From Dermacentor variabilis (lineage: Eukaryota > Arthropoda > Arachnida > Ixodida > Ixodidae), in NCBI RefSeq assembly GCF_050947875.1, contig NC_134570.1:202877750-202941749 (forward strand): a stretch of DNA of 64,000 bases, written 5' to 3'. The notes beneath the pieces are model-generated. The model worked only from the letters and a program-made list of their open reading frames with translations. It did no database searches and was not told the origin of the DNA. The position numbers and the translations under genes were made by a program. This document shows positions 36,068 to 47,237 of this stretch, one piece after another. Position 1 is the first letter of the stretch. Each line of letters begins with the position of its first letter.

Positions 36068-36485
36068 TGTCAGGTGGTGGTGACATTGAAGAACACAGTA
36101 GCAATACTGTGAAAGACAAAACTCACTTTTATTGGGCGAACCTGTGCCCAAAAGAACAGGCTACACTTATAGCACAATGATAGCGGAGAACACGGTCGGC
36201 GATCGTCGAAAATCTGATGAGCGAGTCAAGCACGTCGATTTTTATACATCAGTCGTCGAATGTTCCAAAGTAATCGCTGGGACCCGCGTGCCTTCCACAA
36301 AGTTCTACATTATTCGCGTTGTGCACACATGCAATCAGATTACACAAGGTTCGGTCAGAGACAGCGGATGGAACCATCGATAACATTCCACAAACTTCCG
36401 ATACATGCAGGCGCGTCCTGCGCTGTGCGATAACATTTGTTAGGCGGTGAAACGTGTCGCCAGATAAAGCCAAGTACACGTGCCA
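36068..36485 (-). repeat. Gypsy-C 5' LTR
   Basis: Begins TGTCAGGTGGTGGTGAC and ends CACGTGCCA on the plus strand; uninterrupted. It aligns closely with the two halves of the other LTR (30548-30724 and 30897-31142). I did not recognise a matching tRNA primer site in the adjacent CTGGGGGAGGTGC (minus strand). Confidence 0.92.
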
Positions 36486-36904
36486 ACATAACAGATAACG
36501 ATGCTATCCGAACTCAATGTTAAAATAGCCTCATGGCCAGGTGGAATCAAACAATCAGCAGCTGCGACGAAACACAGGCTGTATGCGGCGACTTCAGAGA
36601 ACGTTTAGCGTGTCTCAGATGAATTACACATTAATGGCAAGAGATCAAAGCTGAGGCGGACGAGAGAAAGTCCCATCATAACATGAACTCGTGAGTGCAG
36701 GAGGACAACACGAGACATTGAACGTGGTGACGTATGTCTTCAATAAATACGCGCTCTGTGCAAATTACGGAGGACGGAATACGAGAGGCATAACGGCAAC
36801 AAAGCGGTGGGCCATCGTAGGGCACTTTACCTTTCGCAAACGCGAACAGAAATCGCCACAAATGACTGAAAGCGAAGCCACGGTGCCAGCCAAAGCTTCA
36901 ATAC
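36486..36904 (-). pseudogene. Gypsy-B protease fragment
   Basis: The minus strand reads ASLSVICGDFCSRLRKVKCP near 36870-36810, then after a frameshift RVFIEDIRHHVQCLVLSS and WDFLSSASALI (36755-36630), the order of a Gypsy protease. The DTG triad has decayed to AGTV. A linker-like stretch (PPGHEAILTLSSDSI) follows to the Gypsy-C edge. The reading frame at its upstream edge continues into Gypsy-B gag sequence at 41447 if LINE-3 and one GTACACC copy are removed. Confidence 0.8.
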
Positions 36905-36911
36905 GTACACC

Positions 36912-37743
36912 GCAGCAGGTCCAGATCCCACAGTCGCTAGCGCTCCAGGGGAAGAAGCGTGTCCAGATACCAACCCAGATCCAGATCCCAATCCAGGGCG
37001 CGATCCGGATCAAGACATCGGAGTCAACAGGCTGTATCGAAACCAGGGGAAGGGAGCAACGTATCCACGTGGGCCGACAAAGTCAAGGGAACGGCCATAG
37101 CGGACAAGACGCCTCCTCACCGGTACACCAATAAAACAAGACTTATCTGGGCCGACGACGCGCGTTGAGTGGTAAGTGCGATGCTTTGTGACCCACCGCC
37201 AGAGCATGGTAAGCATCGCGAAATAGAAAGACTTAAGAAAGAGAATTCAGAACTAAAGGAAATGAATCAGAACATGATTAGAGAGATGACGGCAATAGGG
37301 AAACTCTTAAGCGAGGCTAAACAAGCAGAAAACAAAGGTAGCACTAATACACGCAGAAAATCAAGATAGCACTAATACACGCAAAGAAGCACCAGTCCCC
37401 GCACCTAACTGGTGAAGCACCCATGTCAGCCAAGCGTAGGGCTGTTGAAAGTAAGATCAAGAACACTGAAACACAGATGGAGGAAGTCAAACAAGCGCTG
37501 GCGTCTCTTAAGGACAACATGCGGGTGCTTATGAACAGTATCTCACAGTTGCCAATGAATGTAGGCCAAATACAGACGGCACTGAATGACCCTAAGGAAG
37601 GGTTGAAGGCTTTTGACGAAAGAACCAAAACCCTGGAAATGATGACTATGTCAATGGACGTAAGGGAACAATGCGGGTCGTCATTCCTCAGAGCTACACT
37701 AACTGCCCAGGCGGGGGAGATGAATATGCAATATGGCTCACAA
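36912..37743 (+). pseudogene. LINE-3 ORF1 remnant (SR-rich, coiled coil)
   Basis: It starts within an arginine-serine repeat (SRSQSRARSGSRHRS), then STWADKVKGTA. A charged heptad-like region follows (REIERLKKENSELKEMNQNM, 37210-37290), then SAKRRAVESKIKN to the end. No CCHC knuckle is seen. Frame changes occur near 37165 and 37370-37420. The protein would bind element RNA. The 5' part is missing. Confidence 0.75.
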
Positions 37744-40200
37744 TAAGAGGGAATTTCGAATATGGTAGTGGAATTGCGGGGGGTACAATAACAAACGTAC
37801 CATCATCCAGCAATACCTTAGGCCACTTCAGTCTAAACCGGATATTATCGCACTTCAAGAGACAGGATATGGATATGTCACACTCGCTGGATACAGAGCC
37901 ATAGAGTATCAAACGTTCGGAAGGGGCCTGTACGTGCTTGTAAATAAGCAGCTTACACACATTCCACATCACTTAGGCATCATAGACAAAAACCTGGAGT
38001 ACCTCATGGTTGAGGTTGTAGTACCAACTTCACAGAAAAATCAAAGGAACAATAGTTTATTCGTACTCAACATCTACAGCAATCCGAAACACCAGAAACA
38101 ACACTTCAAGAGAATATTCGAAAAAGCTACTAATCTAGATGGAAGTAGACCTCTGATTATATTAGGAGAATTCAATGCAGCCCACGAGCTATGGGGCTAC
38201 GTTACGACGAATGCAAAGGGCAGGAATCTGTGGAACCACGCGGATGAGCTAGACCTGGTCTTAATAACGGATAAGACACATCCTACAAAGGTTGGCAGTT
38301 CTGCCTGCAGAGACACCACACCTGACCTTACGTTCATGAAGAACACAGAGCATGCTTCACGGACTAACACAAACATGAATTTTGGCAGTGATCATTACGT
38401 AATAGAAGTCAAACTGGAAGTTGAGAAAGGCCGAACTCGAGAATTCGAGGTTATAGATTGGGACCTTTTTCATAAGTTAAGAGCCCCAAAGCGTAAAAGA
38501 AACCACCATACTCAATCTCAGAGAGTGGTGTGAGGGCATCAGAAGGGACATTAAAACAGCATCCAAAAGAATTATTACAGACACTTATGTAGAGGCAATG
38601 GACTCGAAACTTGTCCACTTAATAGAAGCCAAGGAAACAATAACCCGAAGGTGGCGGGCCCAAAGACTAAATCGTAGGCTGAGAAAAAGAATCGCAGAAC
38701 TTAACAAACAAATCGAACAATACTGTAACACCCTCTGCCAGCAGCAGTAGGATGAGTTTTGTGAGTCAATCGATGGGCAAATAAGGAACGGCAAGGCGTG
38801 GAAATTGATCAAGCATCTGCTGGATGAAAAGGAACTAAATCCAACCAGACACAGCCTTGCCCGAGCTATACACATAGCCCTTAAGGATCAGTCGATCGGA
38901 ACAGTTACCAAACAACTAATTGACAGAGACTGGTGTACCTACCTACCAGTTAGAAATGAGCAGGACCAGCCACTTCCATCAGAATACAGGGCACCCGCTC
39001 AACCTGAACTCGACCAACCCTTCACCACATCCGAAATCCGGAGGGTGTTAAGTGAACTAAATTGAAAGTCAGCCCCCGGTCCTGATGGAGTAACAAACAG
39101 ATCACTTAGCAATCTCGATGAGCCGTCAATTGAATCGCTGACAGACTTCATCAATGAAGCATGGATCTCAGGCGAAGTCCCAGAAGAATGGAAAACTTCA
39201 CAAGTTATACTAAAACCGAAACCGGGTAAACCTCCAAGCTTGGACAACTTAAGGCCAATATCACTTACATCATGCGTGGGGAAGGTCGCTGAACACGCAG
39301 TCCTTAACATGCTAAAGGACCACTTAGAGCACAATAATATATACACTCACAGCATGCTGAGTTTTAGGTCCGCAATTTCCACGTAGGATGCCATGAAACA
39401 AATTAAACACCACATACTCGACGGATATTCTAGAAATACTAAGGCCATACTGGGATTAGACTTGGAAAAAGCGTTCGACAGCATCAAGCATGAGTACGTC
39501 CTCAAAACGATAGAATACATTGGACTCGGGTCGAGGATGTTTAAATACATCAAATCCTTTCTCGAAGCACGCACGGCGAAAATAAAAATCGGAGACACAA
39601 ACTCGGAAGTGGTTCAGCTCGGTGATCGAGGAACCCCCCAAGGATCGGTGATCTCTCCCGTCCTTTTCAACCTGTACACGATTGGTCTGTCCAGAAATCT
39701 GGGCAACATTAAGCGCATTGACCATACAATTTATGCTGATGATCTCACTGTATGGTGGGCTGGTGGCAGTGAAGCGCAGATACAGGACGCACTGACTAAA
39801 GCGATCAAGACGGTGGAAGAATACCTGAGACCCACTGGACTCAAGTGCTCTCCACATAAATCGTAGTTGCTACTTTATAGACGTGAAAAAGGGGGCAGGC
39901 CTAAGGGCTGGAAACTTCTCTCGGAAAGCAATATACACCTACATACAGAAAATGGTGCCAATATACCCAGAGTCACCGTGATCAGGCTACTAGGCTTTTT
40001 CATTGATGAAAATGGTGGAAAGCATACGGAGGTCAAGAAAATCAGCCTTAAAACGGATAACGCGTGCAGGATGATCAGACGCCTAACAGGAAGACACAAG
40101 GGCATGAAAGAAGATAACCTCATCAGGTTAATCAACTCTTTCGTGCTCTGTCACATTTCATACGCCGCCTGCCATGTACAACTGGACGCAGGTTCAACTC
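37732..40200 (+). pseudogene. LINE-3 ORF2: endonuclease and reverse transcriptase remnant
   Basis: ATG at 37732, overlapping the end of ORF1. Endonuclease motifs: IIALQETGYG, ILGEFNAAHELWG (the usual GDFN is GEFN here), TTPDLTF, and SDHYVIE near 38395. RT motifs: GLDLEKAFDSIKHEY near 39455, GTPQGSVISPVLFN near 39635, and YADDLTVWW near 39735 with the catalytic DD intact. Stops at 38533, about 38750, 39065 and 39865 and at least one frameshift break it. Confidence 0.88.
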
Positions 40201-40379
40201 AAGAAGCTTGACGCAGCGATCAAGAAGGTTGTTAAAAGCGCATTGGGGCTCCTAATTCGAACCAGCTGTGCAAAATTGTTCAAGTTAGGAATACACAACA
40301 CGACCATGTAGATCGCGGAGGCTCAAGAAACATCACAAATAGCAATACTATCTACAACCAGCACGGGAAGATGAATCCT

Positions 40380-41060
40380 GGAGAAGATTATGATCAACCC
40401 CATTACGGATCCAGCACAGCACACTAACGTTAATCAAGAATTTGCAGACAACATAATTGTCGCATCGCTACCCAGGAATATGCACCCAAAACATGGCATC
40501 AACGGGAGAGTTGCACGAGCCAGGGCGTTAATCAAGAAAAGGGATAAAGGGGGCAGAGGAGCCTGCTTTGTTGATTCGGCTGCCTATAAGGATGGAACTA
40601 AGTTCGCGGCAGCAGTAGTGGATCATCAGGGCAATCGCACCAACTGCGCCACGGTCTACACTAGCAAACCTGAAGTCGCCTTGCCATTGCATTGGCACTA
40701 ACAGACGATAGATTCACAGAACTATACAGCGATTCGAAAACGGCTATTAGAGCTTTCAATACGGGAAAGATTGCCCCACAGGCTGCGAGAATAATTAAAG
40801 AAAGTGAAGCAAATGTTACACGTTACATTTATTGGTTCCCGGCGCAGCTTGGTTCACTTGATGGTATTCCTGTCAATCCAAATGAATCAGCCAACAGTAT
40901 CGCCCGCGACCTTACAGACCGGGCCACTTTTACATATGGTTTTGATTCTGTTGAATTGGAGAACTTACAAAGAGATACGCTCATTACATACAATGAAATT
41001 ACAAAACAAGGGAAGGAGGGAGTTTCCACCCCCTCACTATAGGCTAAACAGAGCACAAGC
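40380..41060 (+). pseudogene. LINE-3 RNase H domain remnant
   Basis: ACFVDSAAYKDGTKFAAAVV carries the first acidic residue. A frameshift near 40695 leads into LTDDRFTELYSDSKTAIRAF with the SDS aspartate, then a STSARDLTDRA-like block near 40900. This is the C-terminal RNase H that degrades template RNA in I-type LINEs. Non-functional because of the frameshift. Confidence 0.82.
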
Positions 41061-41387
41061 AGTTACACTTAGGTAATTACAAACAGTCTTATTATTCACC
41101 TGCACAAACAAAGGACTGGTATGACATTGCAGACATGAATATTATATGCGAAGCATGCAAAAAGAAGATATGCATGCTTGAACATCTGCTCTTGGAGTGT
41201 GGGTCGCTCGGCCCTGGCATTTCCCAGAATCGGTTTTTAGGAATGATCAGATCTCCAGATCATATCCCTCAGGTGCTGGCTCTCCAGTACGCCCAGTGAT
41301 AGGGCTAGGAGGCTTGACCTCACGGTCCCAACATGGGACTAGCCAGGCGGGTGGCAGCACCTTGTACAGGACAAGAATAAAGTTTTT

Positions 41388-41439
41388 TCCTCCTCCTCCT
41401 CCTCCTCCTCCTCCTCCTCCTCCTCCTCCTCCTCCTCCT
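41388..41439 (+). repeat. (CCT)n tail of LINE-3
   Basis: A 52-bp pure trinucleotide run following GAATAAAGTTTTTTCC, directly before the downstream GTACACC duplication. It is therefore the 3' tail of the LINE and not an independent microsatellite. Confidence 0.9.
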
Positions 41440-41446
41440 GTACACC

Positions 41447-42218
41447 TTCTACCAACACCAACACTATACTAAATCCAGAGGGGTTGAATGTAGACGGAAA
41501 GATGCAGCTTTGCCTCCTGAAGCTGCCCTATGTATTTTCCGAGCGATGCTCAGGAGAAGAAATGGCCGGACGGAGAAAAGAGGAGGAGAGCTGCATCCGC
41601 GAAGAAAAACGACCACGCGCTTAATGGAAACTTCCGGCTGTGCCGACGCTGTCCAGAGATGGGGAGCAACGTCCGTAACGTTCATAATAGCAGCGCTGTT
41701 GGGGTCATGCGCAGACAGCACATATCGCTGAACAGCTTTATAACCACGTCTTTCGTCCTATTGACGGAGTCGGCAAAACCTTGAAATATGGCTATGGATG
41801 CCGCAGTAATGGCAGACTAGTCGGGGTGGGCGCTATGCGTTGTCATAAGGCTAACCCGGTTCTTTCGCGGAGAGTGGAGAGACCAATGTTGCAGACGCAG
41901 GTGCCGCAGGCTGCGGGTAGGGTGATGTCACAGCAGTAATCGCAGCATAAGTGGGCGTTCGTAGCAGCCGAGGGCTTGAACCTTGCGCGAATGCCGATGA
42001 AGCTAGTTCTTCCTTTACGATGTTACGTAGGCCGTCACCGGACTATGTTATATGGATGTCGAAAGCAAACGGTAAAGTTTGTGCTTGCAGTTCCTCGCGA
42101 ATTATGGTACGCCTGAGCGCACGCAGCTCGTTGTCGTTGTTTGCCCTGTGAACAGACGCGTCTGGCTGTAAGCGGATCGAATGAAATTTATCGAGGCGCT
42201 GGCACGTAGTGACGGTGA
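41447..42218 (-). pseudogene. Gypsy-B gag C-terminal part with zinc knuckle
   Basis: From the right edge the minus strand reads TVTTCQRLDKFHSIRLQPD, then RRTIIREELQ, then an intact zinc knuckle CHYCGIHSHISRFC (CX2CX4HX4C, about 41814-41773), then an arginine- and serine-rich tail to the LINE-3 insertion. Stops lie within. It continues the gag started at 49831; the two halves are separated by Gypsy-D. Confidence 0.8.
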
Positions 42219-42406
42219 TGTAGCGCATTACTACGTGCTACAACGGTCTGGTCACAAAAGACGACGATGACACGCCCAGCACGCTGACAGTGCATGAGAA
42301 ATGGAATCGGCGGGATCAGGCTTCCGCCTGATTAGTGGGCTCAGCTAAAAATATAATTTGTGGGCACCAGGTACATGCGTCTGTCTGGTTTTTCTGCACC
42401 CATACA
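42219..42406 (+). repeat. Gypsy-D 5' LTR and primer-binding site
   Basis: Starts TGTAGCGCATTACTACGTG and ends CCATACA; aligns with 49182-49355. Next to it, AGGTGACTCCG (42408-42418) resembles the TGGTGACCCCG primer site complementary to tRNA-Trp that is usual in CsRn1-clade elements. Confidence 0.85.
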
Positions 42407-42639
42407 TAGGTGACTCCGCACTTCGCGTCATCGCTCTCAGCTTCGGTTTCCTCAGCCGCTTCGCTGGGCCAACTGTGGCAAAGAGCTCGAGCCCCGTTGT
42501 CTTCGTAGTCCGTCTTTTATCCACTCAGCCATGGCCTCGGCATTTCCCGATCAAGTACTGCCGTCAGCGCCACTACCTCACGATCCCGAGGCCTCCGCTC
42601 CCAAGCTCCCGGAGTTATAGTCCTCGGAATCGGAACTTT

Positions 42640-43390
42640 CGTTAATTATTATCAATTTCCTTTTTCCGTCGCCACTGCCTCAGTTCGCAGTTGACCATGT
42701 TCGACCACGTCGTTGGAGCGCTTCCACCTACAACTGCTGCGATATTTCGTGATGTTCTACCTCTGCGCCCGTCGACCACCCTTATAACCACCTTAAGACT
42801 ACGCTCATCCAGCGCACCACTGAAACCGAGCAACATCGATTACAGCAACTTATTACATTGGAGGAGGTCGGCGACCGCAAACCTACCGACTTATTGCGTC
42901 GCGTGCAAGCCTTGGTTGGAGACCTGGCTCCTTCAGCAGACAGCGCACTTCTCCGGAAACTTTTCCTGCAACGCCCTCAACCACAGGTGCACAAGATCCT
43001 GACCGCGTCTTCATTCTAGTCATGAAATCTCTGGCCCAGTTGGCTGACAAGGTTATGAATGTCGGTTTTTCCTTTGTGTACACAATTCATCCCCCTCCTG
43101 GCCCTCCGTCCTATGGCACAGCCGCTGGCGATAGCTATGCGAGTCTGCTCGAAGCTAACGAAGAGCACACACGGCAAGTAGCCGCTGAGAGCTGAGGTCG
43201 CTGCCATCCAAACATACCGGCCGCAGTCTTCGTCACGACCTCACCGCCATGGCCCCGGTGACTTTGAACGCCGTTCCACACCTCTCGTTACTCTTTGCTG
43301 GCACCACCGTCCCTATGGCTCTCGCGCAAACCTGTGCCGCCAGCCCTGCTCCTAGGTGGGAAACGGTTGGGCGAGCCATGACGGCGACCG
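42640..43390 (+). pseudogene. Gypsy-D gag remnant
   Basis: FDHVVGALPPTTAA (42697 onward), then after frameshifts RLQQLITLEEVGDRKPTDLL and FLQRPQPQVHKIL (about 42835-43000), and finally CWHHRPYGSRANLCRQPC near 43310-43360. This last motif matches the unusual cysteine-histidine motif of CsRn1-type gags. Multiple stops. Confidence 0.75.
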
Positions 43391-43417
43391 CCGCTTCGAG
43401 CCCTGGACCTAGTCGCC

Positions 43418-43717
43418 TTGATCTCCGTCACCGATCCCGTCCCCAACGTACGCTATCTCATGGACACTGGCGCCGCGATTTGCGTCCTTCATTCTACGTT
43501 CACTGAGCGCCGCCAACCTCCCGACTCGCCTCCTCTCCCCGCGGTCAAAGAAACGACCATCCAGACCTACAGACACAAGTGGATGACTCTTCACGTCGCC
43601 CTCAGATGTACCTTTGGCTGGATGTTTTTCATCGCCGCCGTGCGCCAGCCCATCATCGGTTCTTTGGCACTACAAACTCATCGTCGACGTGCGGCGCAGC
43701 CGCATCTTGGACTCTGA
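43418..43717 (+). pseudogene. Gypsy-D aspartic protease remnant
   Basis: VPNVRYLMDTGAAICVLHST carries an intact DTG near 43465. The downstream WMTLHVALRCTFGWMFFIAA and PIIGSLAL complete a recognisable fold of about 100 residues. It would process Gag-Pol. Frames before and after it are broken. Confidence 0.82.
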
Positions 43718-43904
43718 GGCGAGCTTAATTGTCCAATGAGTTTCCTGTCACGCTCCACCACTTCGGCTCCTCCACGCGTCAGCCGTCTTTGCTGAGTTTC
43801 GGGACGTATTCCGACCCTTCTCCTTTAAGTCCGCGGTCGCTTACAGCGTGACACATAATACCGTTACGACTGGTTTTCTATGTTTTCTCTGGCTCGTCGC
43901 CTCG

Positions 43905-44360
43905 CACCGGATCTTCTAGCTATCGCCAAAGAAGAGGTTAAGCACATGCTTGACCTTGCCTCCATTCGTCCCTCCTCCAGTCCTTAGGCATGGCTAGTGC
44001 ATATAGTACCCAGCAACACCGGTGACTGGCGCCACTGCGGCGATTACCGTGCTCTTAACAAGGCCCATGTCCCTGACCGGCACCCAATGATTCAAATCTC
44101 GGACTTTACGTCGGCACTGCATGGCTGCACCATTTATAGCAAAGTGAACTTGGTAAAAGCCTACCGCCAGACTCCTGTGGAGCCCTCAGATATTCTGAAG
44201 ACCACCATTATAACACCCTTCGGCCTGTTCAAATGTGTCAGCATGCGTTAGGGTCTTCGTAATGTGGCCCACACCTTTCAGCGTTAAGTTTACCAGATAT
44301 TAAGTGGCTTGAAGTGCTGCTTTGTCTATCTTGACGAGATCGTAGCCTACAGCCCCACTG
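43905..44360 (+). pseudogene. Gypsy-D reverse transcriptase, 5' part
   Basis: After a degraded start, HIVPSNTGDWRHCGDYRALN, DFTSALHGCTIYSKVNLVKA and TTIITPFGLFK give the RT finger and palm motifs. The catalytic box reads YLDE in place of YLDD (about 44329-44340). The reading stops at LINE-4 and continues in frame at 47238 after removing the LINE and one CACTG copy. Confidence 0.87.
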
Positions 44361-45404
44361 ATTCATTTAATGTCAACTGTGTTCAAGAATTTTCTTGTGT
44401 TAACCAAGACTACGAGGTATTGTCTGTGTTACATGCGCGCACTGTTTATTCTGTTGTCTACAGACCACCGCGAGGTAGTCTCCAAGGCTTTTTTCTCTTT
44501 TTTGAGAAATTATTAAAATACATTGTTGAATTACAGTATAGATTGATTTGTGGTGGCGATTTCAATAAAAAACATGCTGGTTGACTGCAATATCACACGT
44601 GATTTTGAATTGCTTTTAAAAACGTATGGGTGTTCCAATGTTATCAATACTCCTACCAGAATTACCTGTGATACGTCCACATGCCTTGACTTGTTCATTA
44701 CTAACTACGGATCAAACAGTGTTCAATGTGGCACTATTTCATACAGCTTGAGTGATCACATGCCTGTATTCCTCACTGTCAAACAGAAAGATAAAAGATC
44801 ACCAGAACGAGTTTGCTGTTCGCAAATTATAACTGAAGAACGGCTAGAGTGTTTTTGCGATGACTTACGTCACGTAGTGTGGGACAGTGTTGTTGCTTCT
44901 ACAAGTGCTGATCGCGCTTACGGTGCTTTTCTGGAACCGTTCATCTCTTATCATGTTAAACATTTTCCTTCCGTTCCTAAAGTGTCCGCTCCATCAAGGA
45001 TACGTAAACCCTGGGTTACTATTCAATTATTTAAAAAGATAAAAGAAAAGGCTAGGTTATTCAATAAATTCATCACATCTCGGGATTCTGATGATTTAAG
45101 AGTGTTTAAATCATTTCGAAATCGCTTAACTAAGGAATTACGTGCTGCGAAAACTGCATTTTATAAGCAATCCTTCGCATCTTGCAGCCATGAGAGCAAT
45201 AAGATATGGCATTGGCTTAATTCTTTGCTGAATATAGTGCCCAATTCAGCGGCAGAGTTGCGTATAATTTCCGATGGAGCGGACATACCTGACGAGAAGT
45301 TGGCCGACTGTTTCAATAATTATTTCACTAGTCTACCTAAACGCAATGTGAATGAAAACGCCTGCCGTTTCATTACAACGAACTGTGCGCATTCAATTCC
45401 TTAG
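44361..45404 (+). pseudogene. LINE-4 endonuclease remnant and linker
   Basis: VNQDYEVLSVLHART and VYRPPRGSL lead to GGDFN near 44550-44580 (a catalytic endonuclease motif). A frameshift follows, then CLDLFITNY and YSLSDHMPVFLTVK (SDH motif) in a 284-codon open frame from 44550, ending at a TAG at 45402. The N-terminal third of the endonuclease is missing. Confidence 0.82.
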
Positions 45405-45494
45405 CGTCCCACGAACACTTCAGAAGTAATTTTACTGTTCTCCGCACTAAACAGTAGCAATTTCTGCGATGCTGATAACAATAATATCAAGCCT

Positions 45495-47022
45495 GTGAAA
45501 TTTGTAATAGATATCATTGCTCCAGTACTAGCCCATATTTACAATATCTGCTTTTCTACCGGTGTGTTCCCGTATAAGATGCAGATGGCAAAAGTAGTTG
45601 CATGGTTCAAGAAAGCTGACAAAACTGCCTTACCTAATTATAGACCTGTGTCTATTCTCCCTATATTTTCGAAGTGCTTGGAAAAAAAAATTTTTTTGCA
45701 GAATATCAGACTTTCTGGACAAGCACAACTTGATAGCTAAGCATCAGTACGCCTTCCGGAAAAATATGTCAACACAGCTAGCTTTGCTTGAACAGAAAGA
45801 ACTAATTCTAAATAATTTTGAGGAACGTTTGCTAACATTGGGAGTATTTGTCGATTTTTCAAGAGCCTTCGATTCTATAAATCATGATCTCTTGCTTAGT
45901 AAGTTAAACCACTACGGTATACGCGGCAATGCACTTGACTTGATTAGGTCGTATCTTGGTCATAGAAAGCAGTTTGTACAAGTCAATAGCTTTAACTCTG
46001 AAGTTCGGTTGGTCAATGTAGGTGTACCCCAGGGCAGTATTTTAGGGCCCCTCCTCTTTAATATCTTTATTAACGATTTAGTAAACATTGTTGATACGCG
46101 TTACGTAATCTATGCTGATGACAATACGTTATTCTTTTCATCTAACCGCCCTGCCGAATTGATTATAAGAGCTAATGCAGTTTTGAATAAACTATACGCA
46201 TGGTCATTTGACAACGGTTTGACTATCAATTCGCAAAAAACTAAGGCGGTGTTATTTCGCGCTAAGAACGCGCAAATTACTCTAGAGGAAGAGTTGCTAA
46301 TGAACAATTCTAAAATTGAACTTGTTCGCTCGGTAAAATCGCTAGGAGTATTTTTTGATCATACTATGACGTGGCAGAGCCATATAGATTTTCTTGCTAG
46401 TAAGCTTTCACAAATCACTGGAATATTTTACTCCTTGCACTATCTTCCTCGCTGTATTAAGTGCTTGTTATACAATTCACTTTTTCTCAGCCATTTAAAT
46501 TATTGTTGTTCTGTCTGGGCTACCACTTCTGACACAAATATCAACTGGCTGTACATACTGCAAAAGAAGGCTCTGCGCGCTATTTGCAATAAACCATACG
46601 ATTTCCCTTCAGCTTATTTATGTCATAAACTTAACACACAGAAAGCACAGGCCCTTTTAAAGTATCGTTTAGTGCTTGCGTATAAAAATGAACAGAAAAA
46701 GAACATCAACTACATTAATTTTATGGCTAACTTAAAACTACACGAAACTCTATACAGCACAAGAAAGCCAGAGTACTGGCACGTACACAAACCGCGCACA
46801 AACTATGGATCACAAATGCTGTGCTCCAGGCTACCTCGGTTATTAAACGATCTTATTATTAATAAAATTGATATTGCAACTTGTTCTCCTCCTGATATTC
46901 TTGATTTTTTCTCTCAGTTGTACAATGCCTATGTGTTTTTGAAGTGCAGTGAGATTTTGTGTTTTTGCTTGCTTGCTTGCTTGCTCACATATTGCTTTTG
47001 TTCTATTTTCTTCCTCGTCTGA
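45495..47022 (+). pseudogene. LINE-4 reverse transcriptase (one frameshift)
   Basis: KADKTALPNYRPVSILPIFS is in the first frame. A frameshift in an A-run and T-run near 45684-45700 moves to a 474-codon frame. That frame has YAFRKNMSTQLALL, GVFVDFSRAFDSINHDLL, VPQGSILGPLLFNIFIND and VIYADDNTLFF with both catalytic aspartates (about 46110), then SVKSLGVFFDHTM and the C-terminal region down to a stop at 47020. Apart from the homopolymer frameshift and the TAG at 45402 the RT is intact, so this copy is relatively young. Confidence 0.9.
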
Positions 47023-47237
47023 TTTGCGATGCGTATGCATTATATGTTGTAGTGCTTGAATATGTAAGTACTTGGGAAAACTGTATTTCTGCTCTGCTGC
47101 TCCCTTAGTTTTTTTTGTATTAAGTGTATTTGGGGCTGGTCAAGCTGCTACGAGCAGCTTTTTCCCCCACTTTACCCCCGCAAAGCTGGTATTTAGTTTT
47201 TGTGCAAATAAAGCAAACAATACAATACAATACACTG

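Larger units (their letters stand above)
30548..36485 (-). mobile_element. Gypsy-C: nearly full-length Ty3/Gypsy element inserted in Gypsy-B
   Basis: A 5.9-kb minus-strand element. The LTRs are 36068-36485 (5') and 30548-31142 (3'), about 420 bp each once a SINE in the latter is removed. They are very similar, much more so than in Gypsy-A. The purine-rich GAGAGGGAGA sits next to the 3' LTR. ACATA occurs at 30542-30546 and 36486-36490, within one base of the ends, consistent with a 5-bp duplication. Gag and pol are complete in extent but broken by stops and frameshifts. Flanks on both sides are Gypsy-B. Confidence 0.92.
36912..41439 (+). mobile_element. LINE-3: I-superfamily LINE with RNase H and (CCT)n tail, inserted in Gypsy-B
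   Basis: Plus-strand, 5'-truncated within ORF1. Order: SR-rich and coiled-coil ORF1, AP endonuclease, RT, RNase H, a short 3' region with GAATAAAG, then a (CCT)n tail. The perfect 7-bp target duplication GTACACC lies at 36905-36911 and 41440-41446. The RNase H domain after RT places it with I/LOA/R1-type LINEs. Several stops and frameshifts are present. Confidence 0.92.
44361..47232 (+). mobile_element. LINE-4: CR1/Jockey-type LINE inserted in Gypsy-D RT
   Basis: Plus-strand, 5'-truncated within the endonuclease. The 3' end is AATAAAGCAAACAATACAATA with a short (AATAC)n tail. The 5-bp direct repeat CACTG flanks it (44356-44360 and 47233-47237). It disrupts Gypsy-D RT just after the catalytic box; removing it with one CACTG restores that frame. 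Confidence 0.92.

Noticed and set aside
36691..37134. 147-codon plus-strand frame as a complete ORF1
   Set aside because: Its first part is antisense Gypsy-B protease and its second part is LINE-3 ORF1 in a shifted frame; the GTACACC duplication at 36905 lies between them.
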